A stretch of 64,000 nucleotides of DNA from Progne subis subis (lineage: Eukaryota > Chordata > Aves > Passeriformes > Hirundinidae): contig JAKJHU010000039.1 in NCBI GenBank assembly GCA_022316685.1, forward strand, positions 7,497,808 to 7,561,807. The letters run 5' to 3'. The translations under genes and the position numbers were made by a program. This document shows, in pieces, positions 10,758 through 25,700 of the stretch; position 1 is the first letter of the stretch, and each line of letters starts with the position of its first letter. The notes below the pieces were generated by a model that was given only the letters and a program-made list of their open reading frames with translations, was not told the origin of the DNA and did not search any database.

Positions 10758-13700
10758 CTGAAACAACAAGGCAAAAACCTGAGCTTTACAGCACAATACC
10801 AAGTACGTCTGAAAAGAAGCTTAATTTAAAGAAAAACATATGCTCACCATGCGATTCCATAGTTCTTAAGGGGCCTCATTAGATTTTCTAAAACAAAAGC
10901 AAACAAGGGGGTTTTTTTTGGAGGGGACATAGTTTTAGGGTATTTCGGGGGTTTTTTTAAGAAATGAGCTTACTCTTTTTATCTCTTAAGAGCAATTTTC
11001 CCTCTCTATTTAAACAGTTGTTTATTTTTCTCCCTCATGTCTTCATTAAATGTATACATTTACCTATTCTGCCCAAGAATCTGATTCTACTTTTTCTTAG
11101 GTTGTTACATTTTACTAATACCATTCATTTTTTGCCTGAATAACAATGTATTTGCCTATAATATAATGTCACTTTGCACTGCCAAAATCAAACTATTTTT
11201 ATGAAATCCCTATGCTGGAAGGCATAGATTCCCTATCAGGAATCACTAAAAGCTGAGTCATTCATATTGGAACAAAACCAAAGCCATACAACATGGTGGA
11301 ATTTTACTTCTTATTTTTTAATCTATCCTATTCACTGATCTCATGAATCAGAAGAGTATTCCCATTAACATACCAGAGTTTGGGGGAATTTGTCTCCTGT
11401 TAAATCTGCTACTGAAACCTTAGAGTGGATACCAAATAAAGCCACTGCCAACTATACCCTGTCAACAGCCCCAGGTAATTAGTCTCAGATTTCTTCACGT
11501 TGATAGAAATCTGCAGGACTTCTACAATTTCTATAGGAATAAAAGATGCTTATTTGAATATTGCAGAGGTATTGTCCTTGTCATGGTTGTTATTCCTATG
11601 CCCTCCAGTGTCAAGAATAAAAAGCAGAGGGGAATACTGGAATTGTTCTGCTGGTAAAGGGGTATGCAAGCAGAAAGCAAACAAAACAATAAAAAAAGAA
11701 GTAATTCAAAACAAAAATCTCACGAAAGCCAAAACTCTTCTGTGTGGTTTCTACCATCTAGATCCACACCTTATCTCAAAATGGCACATGCACACAAAAA
11801 TAAGAACAAATGGAATTCTGTTTGGTCTAGCTGATGTTAATGTCAGGCAGGGATCAACAGAAAATAGGAAGAATATTTTAAGCAACATAAAACATACTGT
11901 ATTACAGATTTTGACAGAAATCCTTAATACACCCAAAGTTAAACACAAAGAGAGTAAAATAAAGACAATGTGAGCAAAATAAAAACAGTGCATTCAAAGC
12001 TGAACTCCAAATTCAAACAAAATAACAACCAGAAGCATACAAATTAAACAGCCAAACATGAGAGATGAAAGCTTTCAAGCAATCAAATAAGCGAGCATTC
12101 AAGGCATGTAATTTTGTGAAATATGGTAGAGAATAAATTGGGTGTTTTGGTTTACAAATCAAAAATAACAAAACAGGAAGATAAACAAATCACTTGTATG
12201 GCTATTGCATTTAGGAATGAGTTGGGAGTTATTACTGAAAAAGAGATTGGCTTGGACTGATACACTGTACCAATAGACACAGCTCTTCTTGACTTGTGCA
12301 GCTTTTCAGTGTTGAGTTAGGGCTTACTTTGGTGGCATTATACTGTCTAACCATTTACATGTTATGTCTAACATTTCTAGCATTCACAGTCTTACTTCTC
12401 CCTCTCCAGAGTAAGACAGTTTAGTTATGAAGAGGTTGATGACATTGGAACTACAGCCTAGAACCATCTCTAGACACTGTTTTGGTGTCCCCATAAACAA
12501 GATATACACCACTACAAGTTAAAATACTGTTAGAAATATTGAGAGAAATTACTATATATTTACCTAAGAGAGGTTTTAAAAAAAAAAACAAAAATAGGAA
12601 AAAAGTATTTGCAACAGAATAACTGCAGACTCAAGGTTTCCTTAATCTTTTTTTTATCATGACACAGGGACAATTTTACAACAGAGCAAACCAAAAAGGG
12701 GAGGCCAAGCTTTGACTGCCAATCATGAGGCTCGGAAACTGGAGAGTAAGATGAATGGAAAAGATGTATTATTCTGAGAAGTTCACCAAAATACTAAGCC
12801 ACTTCTCAGTTTCAGTCCAACTGCTCTCCACTATGTCAGTCAAACACAGAGACACCTCAACATCCACTACCTGCACGGACAATTTCTTCTGCACAGAGAC
12901 CAGGTACACAGACTGAGCTCGCACACCTTCCAACATCTCCCTCTCCTTCACAAAACAGGAGAGCTGCTGTGAGTAGACAAACACTAACCTACAGAGCAGC
13001 AAAAGGGGGCTCTGTTTTCAAAAATGTATGCACAGTTTATTTCTCAACAGCAGAGTTTCCTTTTATGAAAACTGCATCTTATTTTCTTTGGTTAACAACA
13101 AGGACTATAAAATGCTCTAAGCAGCAAGATTTAATCAAATTTACACAATGCACAGGATCAATTCACAACTTGCTATATATTCTAGCTATAATGTTCTTCA
13201 TATTTTCAAAGTAATACAAAATACTGCCAAGCTCCCCACTGTTTGCCTACTGCTATAAATCATTCTTAAGACTAATCTCACATCTAAAGTGCTTCAGTGG
13301 GCATTGCTAATCACCCTTGTCTCATCAAAAGCAACAGGCCTTCCTTCTCTTTCGCCATGGGTCTCATGAAGATTTTCTAAAACATAATATATAAAGAAGA
13401 TTTAGCTTAATGAGACCTCAGTAACTTCTCTAATTCCCTTTACTCCTCGAATATGCTTTTCTGTTATCAGAAGCCTACCATACAGCTCCAAAAATTCAAC
13501 ACACAACAAAACAGATTTCTTAAAATCACAACACACAGCAATACCATACCACCTATGCCAAGAGATAAATAAAATAGCCTAGTTTGCAATTTTCCAGTAA
13601 ACCTGATGGCCTTAAGTAAAAGACTGCTGTGTTTTCTCTGAACGTACAAAATCAAATCAGTAAGATCAACACAGCACCAATGACATGTCAGTAAATGCCT

Positions 13701-16700
13701 TTTCTGATAGAACACAAGGAGGGCACTAGAAAGGCAGATATGCAAATTAAGGACAGCATTATAGCAGACTGCTAATTAAAAGAGTTCTAGGACTGGTCTG
13801 AAGATTGAATTGTTGCTCACACAGGGAAGAGTAACATTGATGTAATGAAGACAGATCTTCATTACATCAGTGAAAATGCACTTTGTAATTATTTTTTACT
13901 AAGCTTTCTCTCCCCAGACATATCAAGCCTTGCAAATAGACTATCCTAACCAGGCATATGAGTTACTCCACTTTTTCTCTAAGAAGACTGACACAGCTGT
14001 TCAGTGATGGTCACAATCACAAAGTCAGTACAGTACAGAAGGAGTGTACAGAACTACATACATGCATATACGTATGGGCTGGGATACAGTTACATTTCTT
14101 TACATTAGCTTATATGGTGATTTGTTTTGGATTTATGATGAAAGCAGTCAAAATCTATTCTGCTTCTCACACCACCCCACCAGTAAGCAGGCTGAGGATA
14201 CACAAGAAACTGGGAGGGGACACAGCTTGAACATATGACCCACAACTGACCAGAGGGATATCCCACTCCATATGGCCTCATGCTCAGCACAAAGCTGAGC
14301 TTTTTTGTCTCCCAAAAAAGAACCAGAAGCACATTCAGCCATCATGGTGTTTGTCTTCCCAAATAACAGTTACATGTGATGGAGCCCAGGGTTAAGCCAC
14401 AAGGAGCCATTCCAGCTCCTGGCTTAATTTTTGAAAGTGGTCTGTTGAGTGATACATTAGCACAAGCAAAAGCTTACATTCAGTCTTACCCCATCAGATA
14501 AGTAGAAATCATTATTCCAGAGGACTGTGATGTTACACTACACCTCCTTAGAAGACATTACACTGTTTAAAAAAAGCAAAGGTAGCTTATAATTATTAAA
14601 AATTAATGTAGTGGATTGTGCAACAACCTAGCAAATATATTTTGAACTCACTGGCTCTGAGTTTTCAAGGAGAAATAAGGAGAAAGTTGGGGTTCTTTTA
14701 TCATTTCAAAGACAGAAAGAAGGACGGACGGAAGGACGGACAGACGGAGACATTGAGCATGAAGTGTCAAAAAAATGGTTGGGCTTTAATTGTGTAAACA
14801 TAGATGTCTCCTGCCACTCTGGATGCCTTAGGGAGCTGAGATTTGTACAGGGCTAGCAGATGAGACGGAGGGCACAGGGAGAGACACACCTTCTGAAGGG
14901 GCAGCTAGAAGCCTGACACCATACCTCAGGCACGTTTGAAGCAGTACTGGTTTCCTAAGCAAAAGCAAGTAAATTCCACCCATAGAATGGCAAAGAGGAA
15001 AGAAATGCCACAGAGGGGAGGGGAATGAATAGCAAGAGGGCCGCAAGGTATTTTGAAATAAAACAGTGACACCAATCTATGAAAGAGGGTAAAGGATGCT
15101 GTCACCAAAAGGTTAGTCAAAGCCATACATTTAAAATCTTTGCTTTAACTGCAATCATTGTTTTAACTGCTTATGCCAGAAGCCTAGAATATTCTATGGC
15201 AAGTGATGGACTAATCGAGACTTCAGGCTTGATTTCACACTGGGTTGTAAGTTTATTTGCAGGATTGCCCCAGAAATACTACAATTTGCATTTTAAGCTT
15301 GAAGAGCTCCACACAAGTATGGCTGTGATTGCCCATTACATCCTGCACTAATAGTGTTATCTAACCATGAAGACATCCCAAATACTTAACCAAAGCAAAC
15401 TAGTAATGAGACTTAAAGACCATAATTCCACGCTAACCATCAAATTTCAAGAAATATATGCATAATGAAATGCAACTTTTCCCAAGAGATTTGATTCTCA
15501 TATTTAGAGGGTCTACCCGCCCCGTTACCTGGGAAGGTTTTACAGTTTTTTTCCTCTCAACAGACTACAGAGGAAACAAAGCTCTGTAAATGCTTTGTCA
15601 TTAACAGAACAGTTTTGCAGATATGACTTCATCAGTCCTACCTAAAAGCAAGGAAACTAATTGCTTGCTGGAAGACTGTACTTAAAAAGCAAGTCTGACA
15701 CAAGTAAAGAGCACAGTGATTCAGAAACATCTTGGCTAAATTTTAAAGCAGCACTGACTTGTTAGGTTTAAAACACAGGACTAGTTTTAAGTATCATGCC
15801 ATTACCTTCCATCACAAATGTCTTCCTTACGATTGCTGCAATAACCCACATTTTGAAATGCCCTCAGATCCCCAAGGAAACAACAGTTTTATTTATAGTG
15901 GATCAAAAGCTTTATTAGACTAATTTAGGCAGGTTCTTTTAGTTCATTATACTCACAAGGAATGAAGTAGACTAACCCAATATTGAGTTTAAGGCATCTG
16001 TCGTGACACAAAAAAACCTCTGGGAAAGCTCATATCATTTGAAGCAAATACTTGCTGCTGTGACAGGGGAACTGCCCTGGTCAGTCACATAACAGGGTGC
16101 CAGACAGCAGAGCAGAACAGGGAGCAGCAGGAACCCCAGGGGCAGAGATTCACTACACATCAGCTTTAATTTAAGACCCAACTTCAAAAAAACATTCCAG
16201 TTAACAAGGGACTTCCATTACTTTCAAAGCAAAACTAGAGAATTCAATGTATTTGTGTCAGTTCAGCCTTTTTAGGTTCAATACTGTCATCAAGACACTC
16301 CCCCCATCCCATCTCCCTCTCCCCACAAAAAAAAAAAAAAAAAAAAAAAAAAAAGGAAATTTAGGTGAAAAGACATGGGAGAAAAAAAAACCTGTTCAAA
16401 GGATTATGTGTAATTGTGCTGATTTTGACCAAGATAGAGTTATTCTTTTTCACAGTTGTGTTTTGGATTTCTGACTAAAATGGTGTTATAGCAGAGGGAT
16501 GTTTTTGCTACTGCTAAGCAGTGCTTACACAGACCATGTCTTTTCTGTTTGTCACAACACCAGCAAAGCAAGCTGGAGGTGCACAAGGAACTGGGAGGGG
16601 ACACAATCAAAACAGCTGATCCCAAGTTATAAAAGGGATATCCCACACCATATGGCATCACACTTAGCATATAAATGATTAGGACCATGATCTAAAGCAA

Positions 16701-19700
16701 AGGAAAGAGATGCTAGCTTTTACACTCTTATTGTCACTTTTGGCCTCTGGGCTCTATAGGGATAGGATTAAATCACATTTTTTCCTGTTGATCTGTTCTG
16801 CTTCATTTATCTGTTATGACAAGTTACTTCATCGTAGGGGAAGAGAGAGAATACAGCAAGAAATCCACAGAGAAAAGCACAAAAGTGAAACTGCAAGGTA
16901 AAAATATTGAGAAAATTCAGAATTAGTTAAAGTCTTTCAATTTTTCTTCTAGCAGAGAAATGGAAACATTTATTCCTCTGAAATAAGCAAAAAGGTGAAT
17001 GTGTTCAGTCTCAAAAAGCATGATTGATTTCTTTTGTTTACATATGTATAATGAAAAGAGTATCTATCATGTTCCTATAATAAAGTAATTTTGCAATTTA
17101 ATTCCAGTTTTTATACCAGTTGAACCAAAAACCCATTTGTATCTCTAAGAGTAAAGTTTATAATATAGTAAATATCTGCTAGCCACAATTCAAATAAAAT
17201 CATTTGGAATTACTGCACTGCAGGATTAACAACATAAAGAGTAATACAAATCTGTCTTTAAGTACTTCAGATGTATTATTTCAAGTTACAGCCAGTGCTC
17301 CTGTAATTTGTACTGGAATGGCATTTGGTTAAATTTGATTTGCCATTTATCCAAAAAAGATTTCTCTCAGTAAGAGGCTTTAATTACTACACTACATTTC
17401 TCATCTTACATTTTTTTGTAATTGTATGAATTTATACATAATGAAGAATAAAATTTTAATAAATTAATTCCCTAGATGTTTTTTCCTTTTAAAGAGCAGC
17501 TAACAACTGTATGCCTAGAAATAATTCCTTGCAGAATTGTGTGTCCTCCATCTCCTTTCCCTTCCAAGGTCATTGATTTTTTGCACAAGTGAACTCAACA
17601 ATAGCTGGACTAATCCACCTTGAGGTTTATTGTTACATGTTTGAGGGCAATAATCAAGGTCCAGAATAAGATACTAAACACTTCAGTAGTCTTCTCATTT
17701 TCAACTACTCAATGACATTTGAAAAAGCCTCCAAGATATACACCAAAATTAATCACCACATTCTCAATCATTATTTTGTGACATGTAAGACACATGGGAC
17801 TACTGTAGTTCTGTCATCCAGATAAACTGGGGTAAGACACCACCAAAAGTAAAACATAGGGTGTTAGTTCAGGCTACTTTCAAAATAGAATCAATAAAAC
17901 ATATCATGCACAATCTAAAAATCACTTGCTCACCAATCAAGAGCTAGTGTCAGTAGCGTTGTGGGGGGGGGGGAGGGGGGGAGGTGTTTTGTTTGGTTGG
18001 TTTTTTTTTTTTTTAAACAATCAAATTTAGTTGGTTTTTTTTTTTAATTAATCATGATGCAGTTCCACTGATAAAGCATGATAAACACAACTTGAGACTT
18101 CAAGCCTTACCTTTAAAGTTCAATTCTTAGCAAGGATTAAGAAATTTCTTCATGGTTACCAAAATAACTATGCTACCGACATAACACATTGTCTATTTCA
18201 CTAGTCCACTCCAAATTTTCAATTTATGACCCTCAAATGAATGCACAACAATCCCTTAATACTATTCCAGCAGACATCTTTAAACAGTTGTCACAACTAT
18301 TTTCACATTCTGAGAGTGCTATCACAGTCTTAAGATACGTAAATGTATCCCAGTGAAAAAACTCAGCTGTCCATTTCTACAGTTCTTGCAATTTTATTAG
18401 ATTCAATGGGGCAGCCGCAAACACTACTAGCTTTCTCTAAAAAAATACATTTTATTTTAAATTGTGAAAACAGATGTCTACTACTGATCTTTTGAATATA
18501 CTATTTTATTAAGAAATGAAAGACACTGAAGCTATCATAAAATGCCAACAAAGACTTGAAATACTAAGAGTAGAGTCACCTGTCCTGAAGATTTACCCAC
18601 CAAAACCTGCATAATCAAATTAAATAAAGAAACTTTATCTATCTGGAAAAATGGTAAATGTTTTTGTCAATATAATAGTTTTTACTCTCTGCCATCTAGT
18701 TCAAATGGCAGATTTAAAAAAGAAAAAAAAAAAAAAAAATGAAATCATGCGATTCATTAAGCCAGAAAACGGCTTTTTAAGTAAATTACTTTGGGAAAGA
18801 ATAGAAGTAATGCTTTCGTAACTCACGCTATTAGCATTGCCCTGCATATATATTGTAGCTGATGTTAATTTTAATTCCATAGTTAGATAAACCTCCATTA
18901 GCTAATTAAATTCAGTGGTGAACTTATTAACCAAAATTTCCCTGACAATTTAGTTCAAGTATTTTGAATGACAGCCTATTAAATGTTAGCAGACTTTTCA
19001 ATGTTCTACAGTTTGCAAAATTAAATTAATGTAGTATCTTCCATTTATACAGACTCCTCACTAAGAACTCCTAATTCATTCTAAATGCTTAAATTACAGC
19101 ATAACCATAATAATTTCAATTCAGAAGTAATAACTGCTGCACGGACATATTTTGTATGGTACTGGCATCCTTAATCCCTTTTCATGTGAGTAAAGAAACT
19201 GAAATCAAAGATTTCAAAAGTGCTCAGAACCTCCCAGGATTATTCTACAGGTTCATTTTTAAATCCATGCCTCATACTGAAGAAAGCATTAAACTTTAAA
19301 CTTTTTTTTGATTGCTATGTTATGAAAAATGTCTTTAATTGACTTATTGTTATGTAGACATAGTTTATGCACTTCTGTAAAACAGAACTGCCTGGACTCT
19401 CAGTTGCTATGCAATATTTCTTCAGAGCTTGTTTTACTCTTGAAAATATAGCAAGAAATCAGAAGATAACACTAAACTTCATTATACCAAAATACATGTC
19501 ATACACGTTTTTATATCAATATATATAGAGAGAGATGTATATAAATATATCATATATATATACACACCCCTATGACTGATCACTTCTTTGCAAGCTTATG
19601 CCATCTGTCATTCATTAAAGGAATCTTTGATTAAACTTTAATTAAAGTTTCCTATGTCTTTCCTATTTCACAAGAGTACTTCTCTTGCAGATACTCTTCA

Positions 19701-22700
19701 GTTTCATCAACTCAATAGTTAAAAATACACAGAGAGAACAGAATCTCTGAAATACAAATTCTAATCTTGTTGTTCATATCAAATTACTGTCTTTCTCAGC
19801 AGACTTGTGTCATCTGTCAAGCTTTTGAAATATACAAATTAATTTTTCTGTCTGCTAAAAAAAAGGTATATTCTTTAAATCCTGATTATTTACTTGTGCA
19901 CTCCACACAAAACTAGAAAGAATATATTTCAGTGATCAAAACGTTAGTGCTTACAAGATGCCAGCAGCAGTTTCAGTTCAGGGAGATATTCCAGTTTTTT
20001 TCTATTACATTGAATTCTGCACTTTTAACAATGCTTGAAACATGTCAAGACAAAGCTTACAGTGAATTCTATTCAGCTGTTTACCAGAAATATCTAGTCA
20101 CTGAAACAACACTGAGCTGCTCAGTATCTGAGTGAATACAGTCTTAAGTTCTTGCATTCCTAGCAAGTTGAAATATAAGAAACAGACTGGGCAATTTGCT
20201 TTTCAATTTCTGGCTCAGGACATGGATTTAAATTAGGTATGGATTGATAAAGTACTTAGCTAAACGACCAAAGAGTTCTAAATTATCTAATCCATTTTTC
20301 AGACAGCAAGAAAAAAAACCCGAGAAACAAGTCAATGTTACATAAAAATGAAAAGTTGAGAGATATGAACACCACAACAGTCCCTTTTGTGTTCATACGG
20401 CACAATGCACTTCATATATAATTCATAGCAAAAAAAATCTGTTACAGGAAAGCACAGCCTGTATGACATACAACCTCAATGGAGTTCAAAGTACAAGTGA
20501 ATGCAAGAATACTTCCACTCGTACCAGGATTTCAAACCCTACTAATGATGCATGAAAAGGCTCATTTATTTATTTATTTAATCACTCAGCAGCCTTTTGA
20601 CTTCAAAAGATATTAACAAAAATCCAACAAATAAAACTAAGTACTCTCTTTCTCTCTTTGGAATTTATCTAAGTAAAACTTGTATTTGTAAGCCAGGTAC
20701 TTAAATGTAGGAAGTACTCAATTTGACAGCTGCCTCTATAAGCACATGCAGTGCATCAGTACATGGAAATATATTACTTTTCCTTTATCCAGAGTACAGG
20801 GTATAATCATAAGGAGATAGAATTTTAATTATATAAGAAATCCTAAGTTTGCCATATTAAGTTCTCATAGGTTGATACTACAAGCTTAATAACAAAACCT
20901 TTAAAGATACTGGCACTGTTTCATTCTGTATGCTTTATACCGGGTGAGAACAGATAGATCAAAAACTGTAATACCCATATACACGCACAAGTTAAGATGA
21001 GTTCCAAATGAACATTCTATAACAACACTAGAGTAGGTATAGAGGAATGGAACATCCCTCCTATGACAAAACACTGAGAGTATCAGTGTTGTTCAGCATA
21101 GAGAAAGAAAGGCTCCAGGGAGACCTTACTGAAGCCTTTTAGTACTAAGAGAGGACTTTTAAGAAAGATGGGCACAAACTTTTTAGAAGGGCCTGTTGCA
21201 ATAGGACCAGACATAATGGTTTTAAATTAGAAGAGGGTAGGTTCAGACTAGATATAAGGAAGAAATGTTTTACAATGAAAAGCTGGTGAAATGCTGAAAC
21301 AGGTTGCCAGGAGTGGTGGTAGATACAAAACACTCAACATCAGGAGCTCAGAGCAACCTGATCCAGTTGAAGACGTGTCCCTGCTCATTCATTGGCAGGA
21401 GGGTTGGATTAGATGATCTTCAAAGTTTCCTTTCAACCCAAACACTTCTATGATAAAAAAAGAGAGACCACAACATGAAAAGAAGCAGAAGGAGTATTTA
21501 ACTTTCCTTTTACCCAGCCATTGCTGCCCACAAACATTGCAGTTGATTACTTCACTGAAGCCCTTTTATGTCCTGTTTGAACTGGTAGATGTCCTTGATC
21601 CCTCCCTGACAATACTTACAGCCAGTCTGTTCTTTCTTCAGAAGGATCCTAGGGCATTTCAATGTGTTGACCAGCTGCTATAGCATGCAACTAGTTTTGT
21701 ACCTGGTTACATGTTTTTAATTTTTTTACTTGCAAGCACTCTCTCACAGGATAATCAAAACAAAGTATTAAAAAACCCATATAACCCCAGTGTCCTTACA
21801 ACCCTAAAAAACCAAGCTGCCTTATATTCAAACATCATATGAACAGGATATCAAGATAAAGCCATTATTCACTTTCATCCTTGGCTGGCCTGGGTGAAAG
21901 TTAAATTTCTAAAAGGTAATCAGGCTTTTAGATCTGTTCTACTTTGGGTCACCTTATTTCTCTGAAGATTGCTCAACGTGAATTTACATTTCCCCAGAAT
22001 TCTTCCTAGCAGAAGAAAAATTAGGAGTTTTGTCTACTGTCTTCACCTTCTGGTAGGGAAGTGACCACCACTGCGTTCCTAAATACACAATTTCAAATAC
22101 AAATGAGTCAAGTGGTACGGCACATTTGGCTGAAGAGAGATCAAACAGAATCATTTTTTTGAATGACATTTCATACAAGCTATGTAATGATCCCTCTCTT
22201 ACTAGATTTTATTTTTGGGTCTCTTTCCGTAGATTAGTGGGTTTTGCTCTTTAATTGGAAGTCATCCACTGTAGGATACTATATAACAATTTTAAAACTA
22301 CTGATAAATAACCTCTTCCAGAGTCTCTAGTAAAAATCCGTGAGACTGCATGGACCAAGATTAACAAAAATTAGGATTCTTAACATGCTCCTAATTGTTC
22401 AAGATAGCTTTGAAAGTAACCTCAATATTACAGGTAAATAAATACATACATACACTCAGTATTTATTTTCTGTTTGCAACCCATCTGTGCCACACTCACA
22501 TGAGTGGACCATGCTCATGCCTATCCAGAAAAGATAACAAGAAAAAAATCCCTTCCACTTACTTGGTGTTAATTCTGGGTTTCCTTTTAAATTCATCATC
22601 TTTGGAATTGAAGGTCCATATATGTCTGCATCAAGTAAACCAACTTCTTTTGTCTGTGTAAGCAACAAAAGAAGTAATTGTCAAAATGTCTTCATTTCTG

Positions 22701-25700
22701 AATTATTAACTGAACAAAATTCAATATTGTTCAAAGGAATAAAAATAAGACCTTGATTTGAGACATCAGTTATCACTGTTTCCTTCCTCTCTATATAGCA
22801 ATTGAAGATGAAATATAACAATGTCTACAAGTTGGCTCAGTTGCCTTGACAAGAGCTAGATTCTCCCTACAGGGAATCCTCACTTGTACAGTTTCTTACT
22901 TACAGTGTAGATCACAGAGCAATGTTCTCCCTACTCCATGTACTTTTATACAGAACTAACACCTTAACTTTTTAAACAAGGTATCAAATTTTGTTAAAAA
23001 GCCCACAAAAACAAACAACAAAAAAGGCAAAAGAAAACAGGAGGTTCATAAGTATCTGCAAATGAATGCAATTTAAATCATACTAGTGATTACAAAGAAT
23101 GTGAAAAACATTAAAAAAAATTATCTTCCATTTAAGTGGCCAGAGTACATTTTTGCAGACGTCTTGCAGTTACTGAAATTCAAGTCTCTGAAGCTAATTA
23201 ATAATACTTTAATCCAATACATTTACACAAAAGTATGCTAAAAATGGGTTTATATATGGTACATTGCACTTTAAATAAAGTAAACTTAAAATAAAAAATA
23301 TTTCAAGAATGTAGTCTAAACTTACAAAACTCCTGTCTATATTCTTTTTTTAATAGATACACAAACATGTTTTGTGGAAATTAAACTATTTTTCCTACAG
23401 ATGGCAAGACACAGTACCAATTACCAAGTTCTGCAAATAAAGTAGTAAAGAGCAAGCCCTTTAAAGTGCTGAATGTCAAGTTTCTTTAATATAGAAAGCT
23501 AACTGTATTCAACATTTTGCAAAACTGCAAACAAGTATGTTTAAGAGCTTATTTGAAAGGTTAAAGTAGCAAGAGGGGCTTTTCCAGCAATGCCAAATTA
23601 ACCTTCCACTGTCACTGTTTCAAACTGTACTTCATTTTTCAGATGATGCTTTCCTAATCTGGGATCTCATATTAAGCCAGTTTGTTATCAATTTTGATGG
23701 AAAAGCTATAAAGATATGTTAAAAAAAAAAAAAGCATTACCATATTTGATCCACTATGTACTTTGAAAAATAAGGTTTTTACTGCAAAATTCAACCAAAC
23801 TTGGATTCAGTTACTCAATATACTTTTTATTAGCGAAACAGAGCAAAGCATATATAATTATATGTATTATTTCATTTAGATTTTTTAAAACACTTTTTCT
23901 TTATAATGTCTTGTGAAAACTAATAGACAAAATTTCAGGAGTTACTGTAACAAATTCTTCTTCTTGCCTACTGTTGAAAGTTGCAATTTCAAAAACACTG
24001 AAAAGACCCATCTTTATGTTAGACTTTAAAGACATGGAAAACAGACTATTAGAGCTCCTTTGTTCCTGTACAAAACGCATTATTCTAAAATATTAGAAAG
24101 ATTCATGACTCAGTCCCTTTATCTGTGTTGGCAGCTAATCAAACCCATCAAAACATCATCTACAGGCTGTTCCACCTAATTCCTTCCCAAATGAAAGCAA
24201 GTAATTGCTGGAAAACCTACACAGTGTTTTAAACCAGAAGACATACTTCCCCTGCATTTTTTGAGGGCTTTCCCCCCTATGCAAGGATTATGACTGTTGA
24301 TTGACTGCAATGATCTCACAACTTCACCAGTTTCACTTTTAGCCCAAAAGGACTGAAAAGTGAAAGATTTACGATGACCTAAATTAATTAAAATTACTTC
24401 ATGACCTCCTGGACATAATCAGGTATACACCACTACAGGCCACTTATTCCTAGGAGTCAGCAGCAGTGTATCTACTATATCTATATTATCCAAGTGTACA
24501 AAATTTCCTGAAATAAAGAATAAATACATCCACACTGGATAAAAACATCCTTCAATTACCTAGAGAACTTTACAAATCCAGCTACTACTTTAAATTATAA
24601 AGCTAATGTAATAAACCTGACCATTTCTCTAAAAAATTTACACACTTCTTTAAAAGTAAGGTAAGTGCCTGTTTCTGAGATGCAGTCTTTTTGTTCATGG
24701 ATATGGTTCAATAAAATTGTTGTCTTCAAACAGAAGAATAATTAACCGATTCTCAAGTTTCTACAATTCACGTTAATGAAAGGACAAGTGTTCCTGTAAG
24801 CATAGTGCTTTCTACAGGATAATAGGAAAAAGGTCTTTCAGAAATCTTTAAATCACTGACAGAACCTAAATTATGATAGCTTAAGGCAGGGGGTTTTTCT
24901 TCACCATGCAATTTAACATGTTAGGTAAGTTGAGTTCACACCACCAAGAAGTAGCAGCTTACACAGAAAGCACTGGCCCAATAAACTATGGTTTTCTTTC
25001 TCCCAACTATCCCTGCTTCTGCAGGATGTAAACATCCCTAGAATGCAAATAACCCTTTATTAAAGGTTTAATTATCTCAGGAAACTATTATGGCAGCTAC
25101 CAAGGAATTCTTTAAGACACACACAGTACAGTCCAGATAATTTCTTCCAGTATTTACAATGTTTTAAATCCCCAAGAGAAGAAATAATATGCACACACCT
25201 GGATGCTACCACATGAAACTTTTAATCAGAATTACCAGATACTTCTCATGCTGAGTGAAATATAATCCAGATGCATGAGTTACAGTAACTAAAAAATTAA
25301 ATGAGGTTTTAATAAATGGTTTTTCTTCCCATAGAACCCCCACACCTCATAAAACAGCACATCTTTCAAAGCATTGCTGTATTAAAACAAATCCTAAGAA
25401 AACAATATAACATCACACAAGGTTAAAAAAAACCCATCTGGAATAGATTATGGGGAATCAAAAGCACGACCAAAAAGGCAACTTAGGAAGAAAGAAGCAG
25501 GGGAAAAAGCTCTAAGACTCCTCTTATGTCCTCTGACATTATTTTGATATGCATATACTTCTCATACCAATGGTGCATCTTTCTTAAGTAATACCCATTA
25601 CACAGAGAGTAATGCAAGACTTAAAGCCCACCCAAGCACGCAAAATTGCCCTGGCTACTAAGTGTCTTTCAGAGCGCAGCACACACCACTGCTACAGCCT

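Larger units (their letters stand above)
10888..22562 (-). other. NUBPL: NUBPL intron 4
   Basis: An 11.7-kb intron between exons 4 and 5. Apart from two LTR relics, a CR1 copy and simple repeats listed separately, it is AT-rich with no gene-like feature. ORFs such as 11500-11973 and 12769-13002 have no recognisable domains, start context or splice-bounded structure. Confidence 0.8.

Noticed and set aside
11500..11973. 157-codon plus-strand ORF
   Set aside because: Lys/Ile/Asn-rich product typical of AT-rich chance frames; no domain seen.
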